Shown here piece by piece: positions 33,714 to 46,298 of a stretch of DNA of 64,000 bases; within the stretch, counting starts at the first letter, position 1; each line of letters opens with the position of its first letter. A program made the translations under genes and the position numbers. Source of the stretch: Stenotrophomonas rhizophila. GTDB taxonomy: Bacteria; Pseudomonadota; Gammaproteobacteria; Xanthomonadales; Xanthomonadaceae. The notes under the pieces are model-generated. The model did not search any database, was not told the origin of the DNA, and saw nothing but the letters and a program-made list of their open reading frames with translations. The stretch spans positions 496,001-560,000 of the forward strand of contig NZ_VDQT01000002.1 of assembly GCF_007667275.1 (NCBI RefSeq). The letters are read 5' to 3'.

Positions 33714-35618
33714 ATGAGTGTGCAGCACGTCAATGCCGCCCTGGATGCCGGTCGCTCGGTGCTGCCCGCGGAAACCCCGATGGGCATGCCGGAGCAGAGC
33801 TTCACCCAGGGCCGGCTGCAGGTGCCGCGGCAGCGCACCGCGCCGCGCATGATCGCGTTGCGGCGCTTCTATGTATTCGGCGGTACGGCGGCGATGACCG
33901 TGGCGGCCACCGCGATGATGTGGACGGTGCTCGCGGTCAATGGCATCACCGTGCTCGAAGGCTGCCTGCTGGTGCTGTTCGTGGCGCTGTTCGCCTGGAT
34001 CGCGCTGTCGTTCGCCGGTGCGCTGGCCGGCTTCCTTACCGCAGTATTCGACCGCGGCTACAAGCTCGGGATCGACCCGGACGAACCGCTGCCGCAGGTG
34101 CATACCCGTACCGCGCTGCTGATGCCCACCTACAACGAAGACCCGCGCCGGCTGCTGGCCGGCCTGCAGGCCATCTACGAGTCGGTGGCCAGTACCGGGC
34201 AGCTGGAACAGTTCGACTTCTTCGTGCTCAGCGACACCCGTCGCGACGATATCGGGGCGGCCGAAGAGCAGGCCTTCGCCGAGCTGTGCGATGCGGTACA
34301 GGGTCACGCACGGCTGTTCTACCGCCGTCGTGGCGACAACAGTGGGCGCAAGGCCGGCAACATCGCCGACTGGGTGCGCCGCTTCGGCGGCGGCTACCCG
34401 CAGATGCTGATCCTGGACGCCGACAGCCTGATGACCGGCGACACCATCGTGCGCCTGGTCGCCGGCATGGAGCACAACCCCGACGTGGGCCTGATCCAGA
34501 CCCTGCCGGCGGTGATCGGCGGGCGCACCCTGTTCGCGCGCATGCAGCAGTTCGGCGGGCGCGTCTACGGCCCGGTGATCGGGCGCGGCGTGGCCTGGTG
34601 GCACGGCGCCGAAAGCAACTACTGGGGGCACAATGCGGTGATCCGCACCGAGGCCTTCGCCGAGAACGCCGGCCTGCCCCCGCTGCCGGGCCGGCAGCCG
34701 TTCGGCGGGCACGTGCTCAGCCACGATTTCGTCGAAGCGGCGCTGATGCGTCGCGGTGGCTGGGCCACGCACATGGTGCCGTACCTCAAGGGCAGCTATG
34801 AGGAAGGCCCGCCGACCCTGAGCGACATGCTGGTGCGCGACCGCCGCTGGTGCCAGGGCAACCTGCAGCACGCCAAGGTAGTGGGCTCGCGCGGTCTGCA
34901 CTGGGTCAGCCGCATGCACATGATGATCGGCATCGGCCACTATTTCACCGCGCCGATGTGGGCGATGCTGATGTTGATCGGCATCGCCATCCCGCTGTTC
35001 CAGGGCGGCATCGACTTCAGCGAGGTGCTGCACCTGTCGCCCGGCGTGTACTGGCGCCAGCAGGACGAAACCCAGGTGATCCGCATGTTCGCCATCACCA
35101 TGGCGGTGCTGCTGCTGCCCAAGGTGCTGGGCTATTTCGCCATGTTGATGGACCCGGTCGAACGCCGCGGCTGCGGCGGCGGCATCCGCGCGCTGCTGTC
35201 CATGCTGCTGGAAACCGTGCTGGCGGCGCTGATGGCACCGGTGGTGATGTACGTGCAGTCGCGTGGCGTGGCCGAAGTGCTGGCCGGCAAGGATTCGGGC
35301 TGGGATGCGCAGCAGCGCGACGACGGCGGCATTTCCTGGCCGGCGCTGATCAAGGGCTATGGTGGCCTGAGCGTGTTCGGCCTGTTCATGGGCGTGCTGG
35401 CCTATGCGGTGTCGCCCTCGCTGGCAGCCTGGATGGCGCCGGTGGTGGTGGGCATGGTGCTGGCGGTGCCGGTGGTGGCCTTGACCTCCGACCGACGCGC
35501 CGGCGAACTTCTGCACCGCCTGCGGCTGATGGAAATCCCGGAAGAGACCAGCCCGCCGACCATCCTGGTCCGCGCCGCGCAGCTGCGCCGCGCCGCCGCC
35601 GAGCGCGCCGGCCGCTGA
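33714..35618 (+). CDS. opgH: Glucans biosynthesis glucosyltransferase H
   Basis: 634 aa inner-membrane glycosyltransferase that makes the beta-1,2-linked backbone of osmoregulated periplasmic glucans. A GT2 domain is visible: [46 protein letters not shown], and the [12 protein letters not shown] acceptor motif. Multiple transmembrane segments lie in the N-terminal and C-terminal thirds. The protein is shorter than E. coli OpgH (about 847 aa), as is usual for Xanthomonadaceae. No opgG or opgD is adjacent. Confidence 0.93.
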   Translation: MSVQHVNAALDAGRSVLPAETPMGMPEQSFTQGRLQVPRQRTAPRMIALRRFYVFGGTAAMTVAATAMMWTVLAVNGITVLEGCLLVLFVALFAWIALSFAGALAGFLTAVFDRGYKLGIDPDEPLPQVHTRTALLMPTYNEDPRRLLAGLQAIYESVASTGQLEQFDFFVLSDTRRDDIGAAEEQAFAELCDAVQGHARLFYRRRGDNSGRKAGNIADWVRRFGGGYPQMLILDADSLMTGDTIVRLVAGMEHNPDVGLIQTLPAVIGGRTLFARMQQFGGRVYGPVIGRGVAWWHGAESNYWGHNAVIRTEAFAENAGLPPLPGRQPFGGHVLSHDFVEAALMRRGGWATHMVPYLKGSYEEGPPTLSDMLVRDRRWCQGNLQHAKVVGSRGLHWVSRMHMMIGIGHYFTAPMWAMLMLIGIAIPLFQGGIDFSEVLHLSPGVYWRQQDETQVIRMFAITMAVLLLPKVLGYFAMLMDPVERRGCGGGIRALLSMLLETVLAALMAPVVMYVQSRGVAEVLAGKDSGWDAQQRDDGGISWPALIKGYGGLSVFGLFMGVLAYAVSPSLAAWMAPVVVGMVLAVPVVALTSDRRAGELLHRLRLMEIPEETSPPTILVRAAQLRRAAAERAGR

Positions 35619-35668
35619 TCCGGCGCGCATCTCCCCCATAATGGCCCGGAATGATCTGGAGCCATACG

Positions 35669-36343
35669 ATGTCGCAACCGCTGGAAACCGTCGTCAACGA
35701 AACCGCCGCCCACCCGCAGTGGGCCGTGATCTGGCTGCACGGCCTGGGCGCCGATGGCCATGACTTCGCGCCGATCGTGCCTGAGCTGCTGCGTCCGCAC
35801 TGGCCGGCGATCCGCTTCGTGTTCCCGCATGCGCCGGTACAGCCGATCACCATCAACAACGGCGCGCGCATGCGCGCCTGGTACGACATCCTCGGCATGG
35901 ACTTCCGCTCGCGTGCGGACAAGGTCGGCGTGACGGCGTCGGTGCAGGCGCTGGATGCGCTGGTCGAGGCCGAGATCGCCCGCGGCATTCCCGCCGAGCG
36001 CATCCTGCTGGCCGGTTTCTCGCAGGGCGGGGCGGTCATCCTGAGCGCGGCCCTGCGCTGGACCCGGCCGGTTGCCGGCCTGATCGCGTTGTCCACCTAC
36101 CTGCCGGACCTGAAGGCGGCCGCCGACGATCGCGTGGCCGACGGTATCCGGCCGCCGGTGTTCATGGCCCATGGCAGGCAGGACCCGGTCATTCCGTTGG
36201 CGGTGGCGGTGGATACCGCCGGGGTGCTGAACACCCTGGGCTTCCCGATCGAATGGCACGAGTACCCGATGGCGCATGCCGTCTGCGCCGAGGAACTGCA
36301 GGCGCTGGGTGACTGGCTTGACGCACGCTTCGCCACCGCCTGA
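35669..36343 (+). CDS. Carboxylesterase/phospholipase-type alpha/beta hydrolase
   Basis: 224 aa. Strong match to the esterase/acyl-protein-thioesterase family: VIWLHGLGADGHDFAPIVPE, the GARMRAWYDI segment, nucleophile GFSQGGAV, acid in HGRQDPVIP and histidine in YPMAHAVC. No signal peptide, so probably cytoplasmic. ATG 35669 is preferred over 35651 because the family starts here. The next gene follows after 3 bp, so co-transcription with algZ is likely. Confidence 0.9.
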   Translation: MSQPLETVVNETAAHPQWAVIWLHGLGADGHDFAPIVPELLRPHWPAIRFVFPHAPVQPITINNGARMRAWYDILGMDFRSRADKVGVTASVQALDALVEAEIARGIPAERILLAGFSQGGAVILSAALRWTRPVAGLIALSTYLPDLKAAADDRVADGIRPPVFMAHGRQDPVIPLAVAVDTAGVLNTLGFPIEWHEYPMAHAVCAEELQALGDWLDARFATA

Positions 36344-36346
36344 GTG

Positions 36347-37393
36347 ATGAACGATCCGCGCCAACAGCCGTGGTTGCCGGAGCTGTGCCGCCTGCCGCGG
36401 TTGGGCGCGATGCTGGGCCTGGCCGAGCTGGTGGTGGTGGTGGTGGCGCTGGCACCGGATGGCAGCAGGCAATGGAGCGTGTCCGACTTCCTGTCCGCCA
36501 GCGGCCTGGCGCTGTGGCTGGCGCTGGCGGCGACGGTCAGCCTGTGTGCGGCGCGGCGGCTGCTGTCGCGCCTGCCTGAGGCGCTGGGTGCGGCGGTCGC
36601 CGTGGCGATGACCGCGCTGATCGCCGCGGTGTGTACCGGCATCGTGCACGCGTTGTATGCGGCACTGGGCATGCACGGTTTCGCGCAGGATGTCGGCTTC
36701 TGGCGCTTCACCCTGGGCTGCGCCACGGTCACCGCGTTGATCGCCGCGCTGGCGCTGCGCTATTTCTATGTCAGCGACCGCTGGACCTCGCAGACCGTGG
36801 CCAATGCCCGCGCGCAGGCCGACGCGCTGCAGGCGCGGATCCGCCCGCATTTCCTGTTCAACAGCATGAACCTGATCGCCAGCCTGGTCCGGCGCGACCC
36901 GGAAGTGGCCGAGCGTGCGGTGCTCGACCTGTCCGACCTGTTCCGCGCCGCGCTGGGCGCGGGCGAAGGCGACTCCAGCCTGCAGGCCGAGTGCGAACTG
37001 GCCGAAGCGTATCTGTCCATCGAATCGCTGCGGTTGGGCGAGCGGCTGCAGGTGCAATGGCACCGCCAGGAGCCGTTGCCGCTGACCCTGCCGCTGCCGC
37101 GGCTGGTGCTGCAGCCGCTGGTGGAAAATGCGGTACTGCACGGCATCTCGCGCCTGCCGGGCGGCGGCACGATCGACATTTCACTGGCCTGCGAAGGCAA
37201 CCTGCTGCACATCCGGGTGCGCAATCCCGCGCCCGATCCCGAGGCCCGCGCGTTGCCGCTGATGCAGGGTGCCGGGCATGCGCAGCGCAACATCGCCCAT
37301 CGCCTGGCCTGGCGCTTCGGGCCGGGCGCGCGGATGACGGGGGCATGGGCCGACGGCTACTATGCCTGCGACATCTTCGTGCCCGTCCAGTGA
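36347..37393 (+). CDS. algZ: Sensor histidine kinase AlgZ/FimS type
   Basis: 348 aa LytS-like kinase. The N-terminal third has four or more hydrophobic segments (for example MLGLAELVVVVVALAPDG and LALWLALAATVSLCAARRLL). The kinase box is ARIRPHFLFNSMNLIASLV, and the ATPase domain has LVLQPLVENAVLHGI. The pair with the LytTR regulator and hemC next door is the arrangement of the Pseudomonas algZ-algR-hemC locus. It overlaps neither neighbour; a GTG directly before ATG 36347 is also possible. Confidence 0.85.
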   Translation: MNDPRQQPWLPELCRLPRLGAMLGLAELVVVVVALAPDGSRQWSVSDFLSASGLALWLALAATVSLCAARRLLSRLPEALGAAVAVAMTALIAAVCTGIVHALYAALGMHGFAQDVGFWRFTLGCATVTALIAALALRYFYVSDRWTSQTVANARAQADALQARIRPHFLFNSMNLIASLVRRDPEVAERAVLDLSDLFRAALGAGEGDSSLQAECELAEAYLSIESLRLGERLQVQWHRQEPLPLTLPLPRLVLQPLVENAVLHGISRLPGGGTIDISLACEGNLLHIRVRNPAPDPEARALPLMQGAGHAQRNIAHRLAWRFGPGARMTGAWADGYYACDIFVPVQ

Positions 37394-37403
37394 GGAAGCC
37401 TGC

Positions 37404-38132
37404 TTGAGAGTGGTCATCGCCGACGACGAACCGCTTGCCCGCGAGCGCCTGCGCAGCCTGCTGGCCGAGCAGCCCGGGGTCGAGGTGGTGGCCGAAGCCG
37501 AGAATGGCGAGCAGGCCCTGCATGCCTGTGCCGAACTGCAGCCGGACCTGGTGCTGCTGGACATCGCCATGCCCGGGCTGGACGGCCTGGAGGCAGCGCG
37601 CCACCTGGCTACCTTCGAACCGCGCCCTGCGGTGGTGTTCTGCACCGCGTACGACGCGCACGCGCTGTCGGCATTCGAGGCGGCGGCGATCGACTACCTG
37701 ATGAAGCCGGTACGCAGCGAACGCCTGGCCGCTGCGCTGGAGCGCGCGCGCATGTTCCTGGCCGGCCGCAACGGCCAGCCTGCCGCACCCAGCCAGCAGG
37801 CACGCACGCTGCTGTGCGCGCGCCTGCGCGGCAGCCTGCGCTTGATTCCGATCGAGGACATCCATTACCTGCAGGCCGAGGAAAAGTACGTCGTGGTCCA
37901 CCACGCACGCGGTGAGGACCTGATCGAGGAATCGCTGAAGTCGCTGGAGGAGGAGTTCGCCAACCGCTTCGTGCGCATCCATCGCAACTGCCTGGTCGCG
38001 CGCCACGAACTGGTGGAACTGCGACGCAATGGCGCGGGCCAGGTCCAGGCCGTGCTGCGCCATGGCAAGGCCCCGCTGGAGGTAAGCCGCCGCTGCGTGG
38101 CCAGCCTGAAGCAGGATCTGAAGCACCTGTAA
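37404..38132 (+). CDS. algR: LytTR family response regulator AlgR
   Basis: 242 aa. N-terminal receiver (VVIADDEPLARERLR; phosphoacceptor in LVLLDIAMPGLDG; Lys in YLMKPVRSERL) and C-terminal LytTR DNA-binding domain (LIPIEDIHYLQAEEKYVVVH, FVRIHRNCLVARHELVELR). Start at TTG 37404, with GAGGA seven bases before it; the upstream open frame has no family sequence. It partners algZ and is upstream of hemC, as in Pseudomonas. Confidence 0.88.
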   Translation: MRVVIADDEPLARERLRSLLAEQPGVEVVAEAENGEQALHACAELQPDLVLLDIAMPGLDGLEAARHLATFEPRPAVVFCTAYDAHALSAFEAAAIDYLMKPVRSERLAAALERARMFLAGRNGQPAAPSQQARTLLCARLRGSLRLIPIEDIHYLQAEEKYVVVHHARGEDLIEESLKSLEEEFANRFVRIHRNCLVARHELVELRRNGAGQVQAVLRHGKAPLEVSRRCVASLKQDLKHL

Positions 38133-38138
38133 GGCCCG

Positions 38139-38306
38139 CCACGACCAACGGTCGTGGCCTACCGGCCGCTTCGCCCGGCGTGGCGTATCCGCCGCCGCGT
38201 TCGCCGCCGGCGTGGCGTGCCCACCGCTGCGATCGGCGTGGCGTATCCGCCGCTGCGATCGCCGCGCGGCGTGGGGCGGTAGGTCACGACCGTTGGTCGT
38301 GACGCT
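38139..38306. repeat. Inverted pair of GTAG palindromes flanking imperfect GC-rich repeats
   Basis: One GTAG element on the minus strand (38139-38162) and one on the plus strand (38279-38303) bracket a 116-bp stretch. In it a motif GCGTGGCGTATCCGCCGC recurs imperfectly, starting near 38178, 38210 and 38236, with a partial copy near 38266. It lies between algR and hemC. The GTAG elements are SMAG/REP-like; the inner repeats look like a tandem array of REP-tail sequence. Confidence 0.75.
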
Positions 38307-38326
38307 CCATCCGGCGATAATGGCGC

Positions 38327-39238
38327 ATGGACACCCTGCGCATCGCCACCCGAAAGAGCCCGCTTGCCCTGTGGCAGAGCGAACACGTCGCTGATCGCCT
38401 GCGCCAGGCCCATCCCGGGCTGGACGTGGTGCTGGTGCCGATGAGCACGCGTGGCGACGAAGTACTGGACCGCTCGCTGGCCGCCATCGGCGGCAAGGGC
38501 CTGTTCCTGAAGGAGCTGGAGCTGGCCATGCTGCGCGGCGAGGCCGACTGCGCGGTGCATTCGCTCAAGGACGTGCCGATGGAACTGGATGCGCCGTTCA
38601 CACTGCCGGCCATGCTGACCCGGCACGACCCGGCCGATGGCTTCATCTCCAACCTGTACGCCTCGGTGGACGCGCTGCCGATCGGCGCGCGGGTGGGAAC
38701 CTCGTCGCTGCGCCGCCAGGCCCAGCTGCGCGCGCTGCGCCCGGACCTGGAGCTGCAGGACCTGCGCGGCAACGTCAACACGCGCCTGGCCAAGCTCGAC
38801 AACGGCGGCTACGACGCCATCGTGCTGGCGGTGGCCGGGCTGGAGCGGTTGGGGCTGGGCCAGCGCATCGTGGCGCGCCTGACCGCGCCGGCGTGGCTGC
38901 CGGCACCGGCGCAGGGCGCAGTCACTGTTGAATGCAACGGCGACGACGCCCGGGTGATGGCGCTGTTCGGCGCGCTCGACGATGCGCGCACGCGCGCCTG
39001 CGTGGAAGCCGAGCGCGCCATGAACCGCGCGCTGCATGGCAGCTGCCACGTGCCGGTGGCCGGCTACGCGCAGTGGGAAGGGGAAGACCTGTATCTGCAG
39101 GGGCTGGTCGGCGGCGTCGCCGACGGTCGCCTGATCCGCGCTGAAGCGCGTGGTCCGGGAAGTGATCCGGATGCGCTTGGAAAGGCGGTAGCACAGGGGC
39201 TGCTGGACGGCGGCGCCGGTGAGTTGCTCGCCGTCTGA
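38327..39238 (+). CDS. hemC: Porphobilinogen deaminase (hydroxymethylbilane synthase)
   Basis: 303 aa. Joins four porphobilinogen units into hydroxymethylbilane in heme and siroheme synthesis. The family features are present: [20 protein letters not shown], the substrate-binding region with LKDVPMELD and [33 protein letters not shown], and the dipyrromethane cofactor Cys in [16 protein letters not shown]. The ATG 38327 follows the GTAG array. Downstream are GTAG repeats and a convergent outer-membrane gene. Confidence 0.95.
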   Translation: MDTLRIATRKSPLALWQSEHVADRLRQAHPGLDVVLVPMSTRGDEVLDRSLAAIGGKGLFLKELELAMLRGEADCAVHSLKDVPMELDAPFTLPAMLTRHDPADGFISNLYASVDALPIGARVGTSSLRRQAQLRALRPDLELQDLRGNVNTRLAKLDNGGYDAIVLAVAGLERLGLGQRIVARLTAPAWLPAPAQGAVTVECNGDDARVMALFGALDDARTRACVEAERAMNRALHGSCHVPVAGYAQWEGEDLYLQGLVGGVADGRLIRAEARGPGSDPDALGKAVAQGLLDGGAGELLAV

Positions 39239-39241
39239 TGT

Positions 39242-39345
39242 GCCGGCCAACGGCCGGCGCTACCGCACGTATCCGCAGCCCACGGTTGATTGATCCGAAT
39301 TCCAATGGGCCCGTAGCAATTCGTGGGTCCGGCCGTTGGCCGGAC
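39242..39345. repeat. Inverted dimer of GTAG palindromes
   Basis: A minus-strand element (39242-39263) and a plus-strand element (39313-39345) separated by ACGGTTGATTGATCC-type sequence. The whole unit resembles the dimer at 62101-62206, so it is a recurring two-element structure. It separates hemC from the converging DUF481 gene. Confidence 0.75.
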
Positions 39346-39452
39346 ACCGCGCGCAGCGCGGCGCAACCGTCCGAAATCCATTTCCCGCCGATCGCATCAC
39401 GGCAACCGACGTTGATGCCGTCCGAAGCCGCCCGTCAGGCGTCCATGACGTT

Positions 39453-40232
39453 TTATTTGAACTTGTAGACCACGTTCATGGTGGTCAGGGTGTCGGTCTT
39501 GCGCTTGTCCTCGGCCACGTCGCTGTTGTAACGCGCCTGCCACGCGGCCTTCAGGGCCAGGTGCTCGTTCATGCTCACCGATACGCCGAGGTCGTTCTGC
39601 CCGAAGGTGTTGTACGAGCCCGATTCCACCAGCAGGGTGTTGACCAGGTCGGTGTTGGGGGTCAGCGAGTACTTCACGTCGAACAGGCCGCGGCCGATCA
39701 GGCCGGTGCGGGTCTCGTCGTCTTCGGTGTTGTGCGTGCGGCGCACACCGGGGCCGATCTGCGCGTCCATGTAGAAGCGGTCGCGGTCCATCAACCGCGT
39801 GCCGTAACCCAGACCGAACGAGCTCTGGCGGTCATAGGTGGCGAAATCGTCGCGCTCGTAACGCACCGTGGCGGTGATCTGGCGGTGTTCGCCCAGCTGC
39901 AGCGCGCTGCCGGCGCTGCCGGTGTAACGGTTGGCGGTGGTGTTGCTGCGCTTGGTGACCGTGCCGTCCACATCGTTGGTTTCGGTGTATTCCGAACGCG
40001 AACGCAGGCCGAACAGGTCCATGCTGTGCACCCAGTCGTCATCGGTGTAACGCAGGCGCAGGCGGCCGTTGGCGCTTTCGGTGTTGCTGTTGCCACGTGC
40101 CGACGCGAAGCCCAGTTCGCCGCCGCTGCCGCTCCACGGCGAGGTCATCGCAGCCGGGTCGGTGGTGTCCTGGGCAAAGGCCACGGGGGCACTGAGCAGT
40201 AGGGAAGCAAGCAACGTCACGCGCAAAGACAT
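39453..40232 (-). CDS. DUF481 outer-membrane beta-barrel protein
   Basis: 259 aa with a signal peptide (MSLRVTLLASLLLSAPVAFA). The mature part shows the DUF481 pattern: WSGSGGELGFASARGNSNTE at the start, alternating beta strands with many Thr/Asn/Arg, and the last strand TTMNVVYKFK ending in an aromatic-basic pair typical of outer-membrane barrels. Function unknown; salt-stress-induced members exist in the family. A TTG just upstream (40235) is an alternative start. Confidence 0.82.
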   Translation of the reverse strand: MSLRVTLLASLLLSAPVAFAQDTTDPAAMTSPWSGSGGELGFASARGNSNTESANGRLRLRYTDDDWVHSMDLFGLRSRSEYTETNDVDGTVTKRSNTTANRYTGSAGSALQLGEHRQITATVRYERDDFATYDRQSSFGLGYGTRLMDRDRFYMDAQIGPGVRRTHNTEDDETRTGLIGRGLFDVKYSLTPNTDLVNTLLVESGSYNTFGQNDLGVSVSMNEHLALKAAWQARYNSDVAEDKRKTDTLTTMNVVYKFK

Positions 40233-40346
40233 CAACGGTTCTCCGGATCAGGCGGGGGAGGAGCAACGCGTGATGATACTTGATGCCTTCACGCCATTTT
40301 TCCTTTCCCGGTCCGTGCTTTAGGGTCGGTTTGGACTTTTCCCTGT

Positions 40347-40958
40347 TCAGGGGAGCTCGATCCGCAGCGTGTCGTCGTTGAAGCGGCTGTAATCCACCGT
40401 GACCGTGAAGGCCTGGCCCTGGGTCTGGCCCTGGCGTTCGATCCGCACCGGCAGCCCCTGCGCGCCGACCCAGTACAGCAGCCCGTCCGGCGCGGCGCTG
40501 GCGTGGCGCACGCGGTAGCGGCGCGTGGATACGCCGCCGATGCGCTCCTCGCCAAGGTCCTCGACCTGCAGCTCGGCGGCCACCGCATCGGCAGGCAACG
40601 GGCTGCGCCACTGCGCGAGCAGGCCCGGCGGTACCGGCACCTGGCGGACTTCGCCGGCGCGCTGCAGGAAGAACGTGTCGCCGATGATGGTCTGCATGCC
40701 TTCGCCGGTCTGCAGCCGGTACCGGTCCGGCGCCACGAAGTCCATCGCCGCTTCCAGCGTGCGCGGCCCGCGCATGTGCAGGGTGGCGTGGAAGCTGCGC
40801 AGCTGGCCAAAGCGCTGGCTGGCGGCCAGGACCGCCTGCGCTGCATCGCTGGCTGCGGGCACCGCCGGCGCCGTGGGCGTGGCCGGGGCGGGCGCGGGCG
40901 CTCGTCCGCACGCGGACAGCAGCAGGGACAGCAAGGCAACGGCAGGCAACAGGCGCAT
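40347..40958 (-). CDS. Putative lipoprotein
   Basis: 203 aa. Lipoprotein signal LLPAVALLSLLLSACG with lipobox LSAC, then a Pro/Ala linker. The remaining domain carries repeated beta segments such as LRSFHATLHMRGPRTLEAAM and IIGDTFFLQRAGEVRQVPVP, resembling LolA/LppX-type lipid-binding folds, though this is not certain. It is divergent from the WYL regulator at 41051. The longer open frame to 41021 is rejected because the signal starts at MRLL. Confidence 0.7.
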   Translation of the reverse strand: MRLLPAVALLSLLLSACGRAPAPAPATPTAPAVPAASDAAQAVLAASQRFGQLRSFHATLHMRGPRTLEAAMDFVAPDRYRLQTGEGMQTIIGDTFFLQRAGEVRQVPVPPGLLAQWRSPLPADAVAAELQVEDLGEERIGGVSTRRYRVRHASAAPDGLLYWVGAQGLPVRIERQGQTQGQAFTVTVDYSRFNDDTLRIELP

Positions 40959-41050
40959 GGTGGGGGCAGCGGGGGCGGGCAGGGGCTTCACGATAGCGGA
41001 AGTTCGGATCGAGGCCGCCACAACGGCGGCGACTCGGACATAATCGGGTC

Positions 41051-42016
41051 ATGGACCGATATGAACGTATCAATGCCCTGCATCGCCTGCTGAAGTCCGC
41101 CCGCTATCCGGTCACGGTGGCGACCCTGCAGGAAAAGCTGGCCTGTTCGCGCGCCACCGTCTACCGCGACCTGGCCTTCCTGCGCGACGCGCTGATGGCC
41201 CCGGTCGAGGGCGACGGCGAGGCCGGTTTCCGTTACCAGGACGACGAGAGCGCCCGTTTCGAATTGCCCGGCCTCTGGCTCAGCTCCGAGGAGCTGCACG
41301 CGCTGCTGGCCTCCCAGCACCTGCTGGCGCGTACCGGGGGCGGAGTGCTGTCCTCGGTGCTGGCACCGCTGCAGCAGCGCATCGAGGGGCTGCTGGCCGC
41401 GCAGGCCGGCGTGTCCAGCTGGCCGGTGGACCGGGTGCGGGTCATTCCGCACCGTGGCCGCAAATTCGACGAAGCCAGCTTCCGCGCGGTGGCCTCGGCG
41501 GTGCTGGAGCGGAAGCAGCTGGCCTTCGAGTACCGCGCCCGCTCCACCGACGAGGCGACCAAGCGCACGGTCTCGCCGCAGCGCATGACCCACTACCGCG
41601 ACAACTGGTACCTGGATGCCTGGGACCACGGCCGCGAGGGCCTGCGCAGTTTTGCCGTGGACCGCATCTACAAGGCCCGCGTGGTCGACACCACCGCGCG
41701 CGATGTCGCCGACAGCGAACTGGACGAGCAGCTGGGCGCCAGTTACGGGATCTTCTCCGGCCCGCCCAAGGGCTGGGCGACGATCGTGTTCAGTGCCAAG
41801 GCCGCGCGCTGGGTGGCCGACGAGCATTGGCATTCCAGGCAGCAGGGGCGATTCCTGGCCGACGGCCGCTATGAGCTCAAGGTGCCTTACAGCGTCTCGC
41901 GCGAGCTGCTGATGGACGTGCTGCACTATGGTTCGGACGCGGAGATCATCGAGCCGGCCATGCTGCGCGAGCAGGCCAAGTCGCTGCTGGAGCTGGCGCT
42001 GACCAACTACGCCTGA
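41051..42016 (+). CDS. WYL-domain transcriptional regulator (YafY family)
   Basis: 321 aa. N-terminal HTH_11 (TVATLQEKLACSRATVYRDL), then a WYL domain with DNWYLDAWDHGREGLRSFAV and a C-terminal WCX region with VPYSVSRELLMDVLHYGSDA. WYL regulators bind nucleotide-like or DNA ligands and control DNA-damage or phage-defence genes, but here no defence gene is adjacent. It is divergent from the lipoprotein gene with a 92-bp shared gap. Confidence 0.88.
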   Translation: MDRYERINALHRLLKSARYPVTVATLQEKLACSRATVYRDLAFLRDALMAPVEGDGEAGFRYQDDESARFELPGLWLSSEELHALLASQHLLARTGGGVLSSVLAPLQQRIEGLLAAQAGVSSWPVDRVRVIPHRGRKFDEASFRAVASAVLERKQLAFEYRARSTDEATKRTVSPQRMTHYRDNWYLDAWDHGREGLRSFAVDRIYKARVVDTTARDVADSELDEQLGASYGIFSGPPKGWATIVFSAKAARWVADEHWHSRQQGRFLADGRYELKVPYSVSRELLMDVLHYGSDAEIIEPAMLREQAKSLLELALTNYA

Positions 42017-42047
42017 CCCTGCGCCCGGCTGACGTCGGGCGTGGTCC

Positions 42048-42118
42048 GGGTATCCCGGGCAGCCACGCAGGGCGTGGCTCTACGGCATTCGGGACCCGCG
42101 TGGCTGGCCGGGATACCC
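42048..42118. repeat. Large inverted repeat containing a GTAG palindrome
   Basis: 21-bp arms at 42048-42068 and 42098-42118 match at 20 of 21 positions. Inside lies a GTAG element on the minus strand (42061-42083). It is in the gap between the WYL regulator and metQ and could form a strong cruciform or RNA stem. Confidence 0.75.
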
Positions 42119-42177
42119 GCCGTGCCGGGGCTTGCGGTATGGTTGGGGGCTGACGCAGCCCCTCGGATTCCGCCCCC

Positions 42178-42972
42178 ATGAAAAAGTACCTGTTGCTCCC
42201 GCTGCTGGCCGCCTCGCTGGCGCTGGCCGCCTGCGGCAAGCCCGCCGCCGACTCCAGCCGACTGGTGGTCGCCGCCACCGCCGTGCCGCATGCCGAGATC
42301 CTGGCCGTGGTCAAGCCGATCCTTGAGAAGGAAGGGCTGGAGCTGGACGTGAAGGTATTCAACGACTACGTGCAGCCCAACGACCAGCTGGTGCAGAAGC
42401 AGGTGGACGTGAACTACTTCCAGACCGAGCCTTACCTGGACGCCTACAACCGCGACCGCAAGACCGACCTGACCAAGGTCATCGGCGTGCATATCGAGCC
42501 GTTCGGCGCCTACTCGCGCCGCTTCAAGACGCTTGAAGAGCTGCCTGCCGGCGCCGACGTGGTGATTCCCAACGACCCGAGCAACAACAGCCGCGCGCTG
42601 ATCCTGCTGCACAAGGCCGGCGTGCTCACGCTGAAGGACCCGAGCAATGCACTGGCCACCCAGCGCGACATCATCGCCAATCCGAAGCAGCTGAAGTTCC
42701 GCGAGCTCGATTCGGCGATGCTGCCGCGCGTGCTCGACCAGGTCGACCTGGCCCTGATCAACACCAACTACGCCCTCGACGCCGGCCTCAACCCGACCCA
42801 GGATGCGCTGGCGATCGAAAGCAAGGACTCGCCATACGTGAACTTCCTGGTCGCGCGCCCGGACAACAAGGACGACCCGCGCGTGCAGCAGCTGGCCAAG
42901 GCACTGACCAGCCCGGAAGTCAAAGCCTTCATCGCCGAGAAGTACAAAGGCGCCGTATTGCCGGCGTTCTGA
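42178..42972 (+). CDS. metQ: Methionine-binding lipoprotein MetQ
   Basis: 264 aa substrate-binding protein of the MetNIQ D/L-methionine importer. Lipoprotein signal LLAASLALAACG (Cys about 19), then a Lipoprotein_9 domain with VPHAEILAVVKPILEKEGLE, DVNYFQTEPYLDAY and IPNDPSNNSRALILLHKAG. metN and metI are not in this window, so it must work with a transporter encoded elsewhere, or binds another ligand. Confidence 0.92.
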   Translation: MKKYLLLPLLAASLALAACGKPAADSSRLVVAATAVPHAEILAVVKPILEKEGLELDVKVFNDYVQPNDQLVQKQVDVNYFQTEPYLDAYNRDRKTDLTKVIGVHIEPFGAYSRRFKTLEELPAGADVVIPNDPSNNSRALILLHKAGVLTLKDPSNALATQRDIIANPKQLKFRELDSAMLPRVLDQVDLALINTNYALDAGLNPTQDALAIESKDSPYVNFLVARPDNKDDPRVQQLAKALTSPEVKAFIAEKYKGAVLPAF

Positions 42973-43024
42973 CCGAAAGCCATACCCGGGCTATCAGGTC
43001 GTCCCCGAAGCCCCTGGCAGTGAG

Positions 43025-43047
43025 GTAGAGCCACGCCCTGCGTGGCT
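43025..43047 (+). repeat. GTAG palindrome (SMAG/REP-like)
   Basis: GTAG followed by AGCCACGC, CCT and GCGTGGCT. It lies between metQ and the 3' end of glpK, and nearly matches the inverse of the one at 42061-42083. Confidence 0.75.
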
Positions 43048-43082
43048 GGCCGCGCAACGCGCGGCAATGATCGAAGCGAACA

Positions 43083-46164
<3,082 letters not shown>

Positions 46165-46230
46165 CGTCCGTTCCCCTTGCGCCCGACTGGAGTATCAGCA
46201 GACCGGTGGCAAGGCCGAATGAAAAGGCCG

Positions 46231-46263
46231 GAAACGACAACGGGCCCCGTGAGGGGCCCGTTG
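46231..46263 (-). terminator. Terminator after the OmpW gene
   Basis: Arms CAACGGGCCCC (46238-46248) and GGGGCCCGTTG (46253-46263) with a GTGA loop, and TCGTTTC following on the minus strand. It is located 36 bp after the stop of the OmpW-type gene. Confidence 0.75.
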
Positions 46264-46298
46264 CAGGTACAGCGGCACTACCGGTCAGGCGATACCTA

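Noticed and set aside
33597-35639. 680-codon minus-strand open frame
   Set aside because: Antisense shadow of opgH, which has clear GT2 motifs on the plus strand.
38170-38275. Repeat array as a possible CRISPR
   Set aside because: Units are imperfect with irregular spacing (32, 26 and about 30 bp) and no separate spacers; no cas gene in the window.
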